Shown here piece after piece: positions 29,111-30,460 of a stretch of DNA of 30,460 bases. The stretch is taken from the NCBI GenBank assembly GCA_015680685.1, contig MNCI01011846.1:554349-584808 (forward strand), in the 5' to 3' direction. Position 1 is the first letter of the stretch. Each line of letters opens with the position of its first letter. A program made the translations under genes and the position numbers. The stretch is from Gnetum montanum. Its lineage: Eukaryota; Streptophyta; Gnetopsida; Gnetales; Gnetaceae. Under the pieces are notes generated by a model. That model searched no databases. It worked only from the letters and a program-made list of their open reading frames with translations, and was not told where the DNA came from.

Positions 29111-30460
29111 TTAGATGGCTCCGCGAGGGGGACCGACATACGAAATTCTTCTTCGCCATGGTTAAGACGCGTGGCGAAACCCACATCCGTAGCATCCGTA
29201 CTTAGGCTGGGGTGGTGGTTGATGACTCGCAAGGGATCACCAATGAGCTCTCACGATACTGGGGGTGCATTTGGACCAAGTACACCACCCAGCCCATCTT
29301 CGTCCCTATGGCAAAGGTGCTCACTGCTGCGGACAATCAGCATCTTCTGGCCCCCTTCTCTGAGACAGAGTTGACCAACACCATCAACAACATGCCGGGA
29401 GGTAAAGCGCCTGGACCGGACGGTTGGTCACTGGAGTTCTTCAGAGCTTTCTTGGATATTGTGGGACCCAATCTTCTGGATGCTTTCAACGTCATGCTGG
29501 CCAGGCGACAAGTACGGCACGAACTCAACTTCTCGCGCATCATCTGCATCCCAAAACAGTTGAATGCATACCGCCTAGAGCACTTTCGTCCCATTGGTGT
29601 GTGCAATGTTCTCATTCGTGTCTTCTCCAAACTCCTAATCAATTGGTTGGGACCCCTCTTGCCTAAGTTGGTTGGACGTAATCAGGCAGGCTTCGTTCAT
29701 GGGAGGACTCTCCAGGATCAGGTTCTTCTTATGCAAGAGGTCCTTCATTCCCTCCGTACTACGGGGTTTCTTGGTCTATGTCTCAAGCTAGACATAGTGA
29801 AGGCATATGACACGCTTAGCTGGGATGCCCTACATGACATCATGCATAGGAAAGGCTTTGACCCTGGGTTTATCCAATTATGTCTGCATATCCAGTCCTC
29901 CGCTGGGGTCTCTTTTGACATGGGGGGGCGATTGTGGGGCTTTTTCTCCCCTAGTAGAGGTCTGAGGCAAGGTGACCCCCTGTCCCCCTTGCTTTTCATC
30001 ATTGCCATGGACCTCATGCAATCTTACTACAGTACCTCGGGGGTGGAGGGCCTGGACATTGCGGGGGTGGATTGCTGTGTTGAACACTACGCTGACGATA
30101 CCATGCTTCTCAGCCGGGCGGCGGTCCCGCAAGCTCGGTGTATCAATTTGGCCCTGACCAGATTGGTCACCGAATTAGGATTGGAAATCAATCGTACAAA
30201 GTCGGCAGCGTACTTCATCAATGTGGACCCGCAGGTGCAGCACTAGGTTACACAAATCCTGAATGTTCAAACCAGGAAACTCACCGATACCTACCTTGGT
30301 ATCCCGTTGTTCCATTGGGGACGGAACAATACTTGGACTCCCCTCCTGACCAAGCTCGAGAAACGCATCAATCACTGGGCAAACCATTTTCTTACACGCA
30401 AGGGACGCCTCCTCGTGGCTACCGGGATCCTTGCGGCCACTACGAGCTTTGTGGCGGTGG
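29111..30460 (+). pseudogene. LINE ORF2 reverse transcriptase, runs off window
   Basis: In frame 1, 29212-30246 is open. Motifs in order: G-G-K-A-P-G-P-D-G (29398-29424), FRPIGVCNV, AGFVHGRTLQDQ, K-L-D-I-V-K-A-Y-D (catalytic Asp), GLRQGDPLSPLLFI, and Y-A-D-D-T-M-L-L with both catalytic Asp (about 30088-30111), then GLEIN..K. After TAG 30244-30246 the same frame continues with T-Y-L-G-I-P-L and G-R-L-L-V-A. RT copies LINE RNA at a nicked target. The catalytic core looks intact; the in-frame TAG codons and the damaged endonuclease argue against activity. Confidence 0.88.

Larger units (their letters stand above)
27131..30460 (+). mobile_element. L1-like LINE, truncated by window end
   Basis: The base composition rises abruptly to GC-rich at about 27130. 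Domain order is Ala/Thr-rich repeat, DUF4283-like ORF1, CCHC knuckle, apurinic-type endonuclease C-terminal part, RT of the plant L1 type, with the RT still open at the window edge. No LTR is present. The element is far less decayed than the neighbours and keeps many CpG sites. Endonuclease and RT share a single frame interrupted by stops. Confidence 0.88.

Overview
This window is plant nuclear DNA made almost entirely of nested, decayed retrotransposons. I see no intact cellular protein gene and no rRNA, tRNA or CRISPR locus. The mix of chromovirus, Athila-like and Tat-like Ty3/gypsy elements plus an L1-type LINE with a plant-style ORF1 points to a land plant. The depth of nesting and decay suggests a large, heavily methylated genome, perhaps a gymnosperm; that last step is inference only.

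Layout from left to right. Bases 1-51 look like the outer end of an LTR belonging to the same family as element B, inserted into the gag of a chromovirus. From 52 to 4665 lies that chromovirus (element E, + strand): gag tail with zinc knuckle, protease, RT, RNase H, integrase and chromodomain, all frameshifted or stopped, then a polypurine tract and a 3' LTR (3887-4665). From 4666 to 5623 is AT-rich DNA with nothing recognisable. Element A (- strand, Athila-like) begins at its 3' LTR (5624-6461). Its body runs to 9592, resumes at 19452 and stops at about 21790 inside integrase. It carries a very long decayed extra ORF (about 6670-9490) downstream of pol.

Element B (9598-19446, - strand) is a complete LTR retrotransposon of A's own family inserted into A. 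It has two LTRs of about 0.8 kb, terminal TGATGAG/CTCATCA, a 5-bp target duplication ATGGT on both flanks, a polypurine tract, a primer site resembling the tRNA-Asp type, and gag-protease-RT-RNase H-integrase in order. It lacks A's extra ORF.

Element D (about 21790 to 26.6-27.1 kb, + strand) is a Tat-like element. It has a long LTR containing an 83-bp tandem repeat and a TATA box, then gag and protease, and a 62-bp tandem repeat near 27 kb. No pol is seen after the protease. From about 27130 to the window end is a GC-rich L1-like LINE (+ strand): an Ala/Thr-repeat N-terminus, a DUF4283-like ORF1 with zinc knuckle, an endonuclease missing its N-terminal part, and a well-preserved RT running off the edge.

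The genes do not form a pathway; they are parts of separate mobile elements. The recurring themes are C-to-T/G-to-A decay, including loss of catalytic residues, and short dyad-symmetric repeats in three unrelated LTRs. The most unusual items are the extra ORF of element A, the GATATCGCG palindrome arrays, and a LINE whose ORF2 stops are all TAG.
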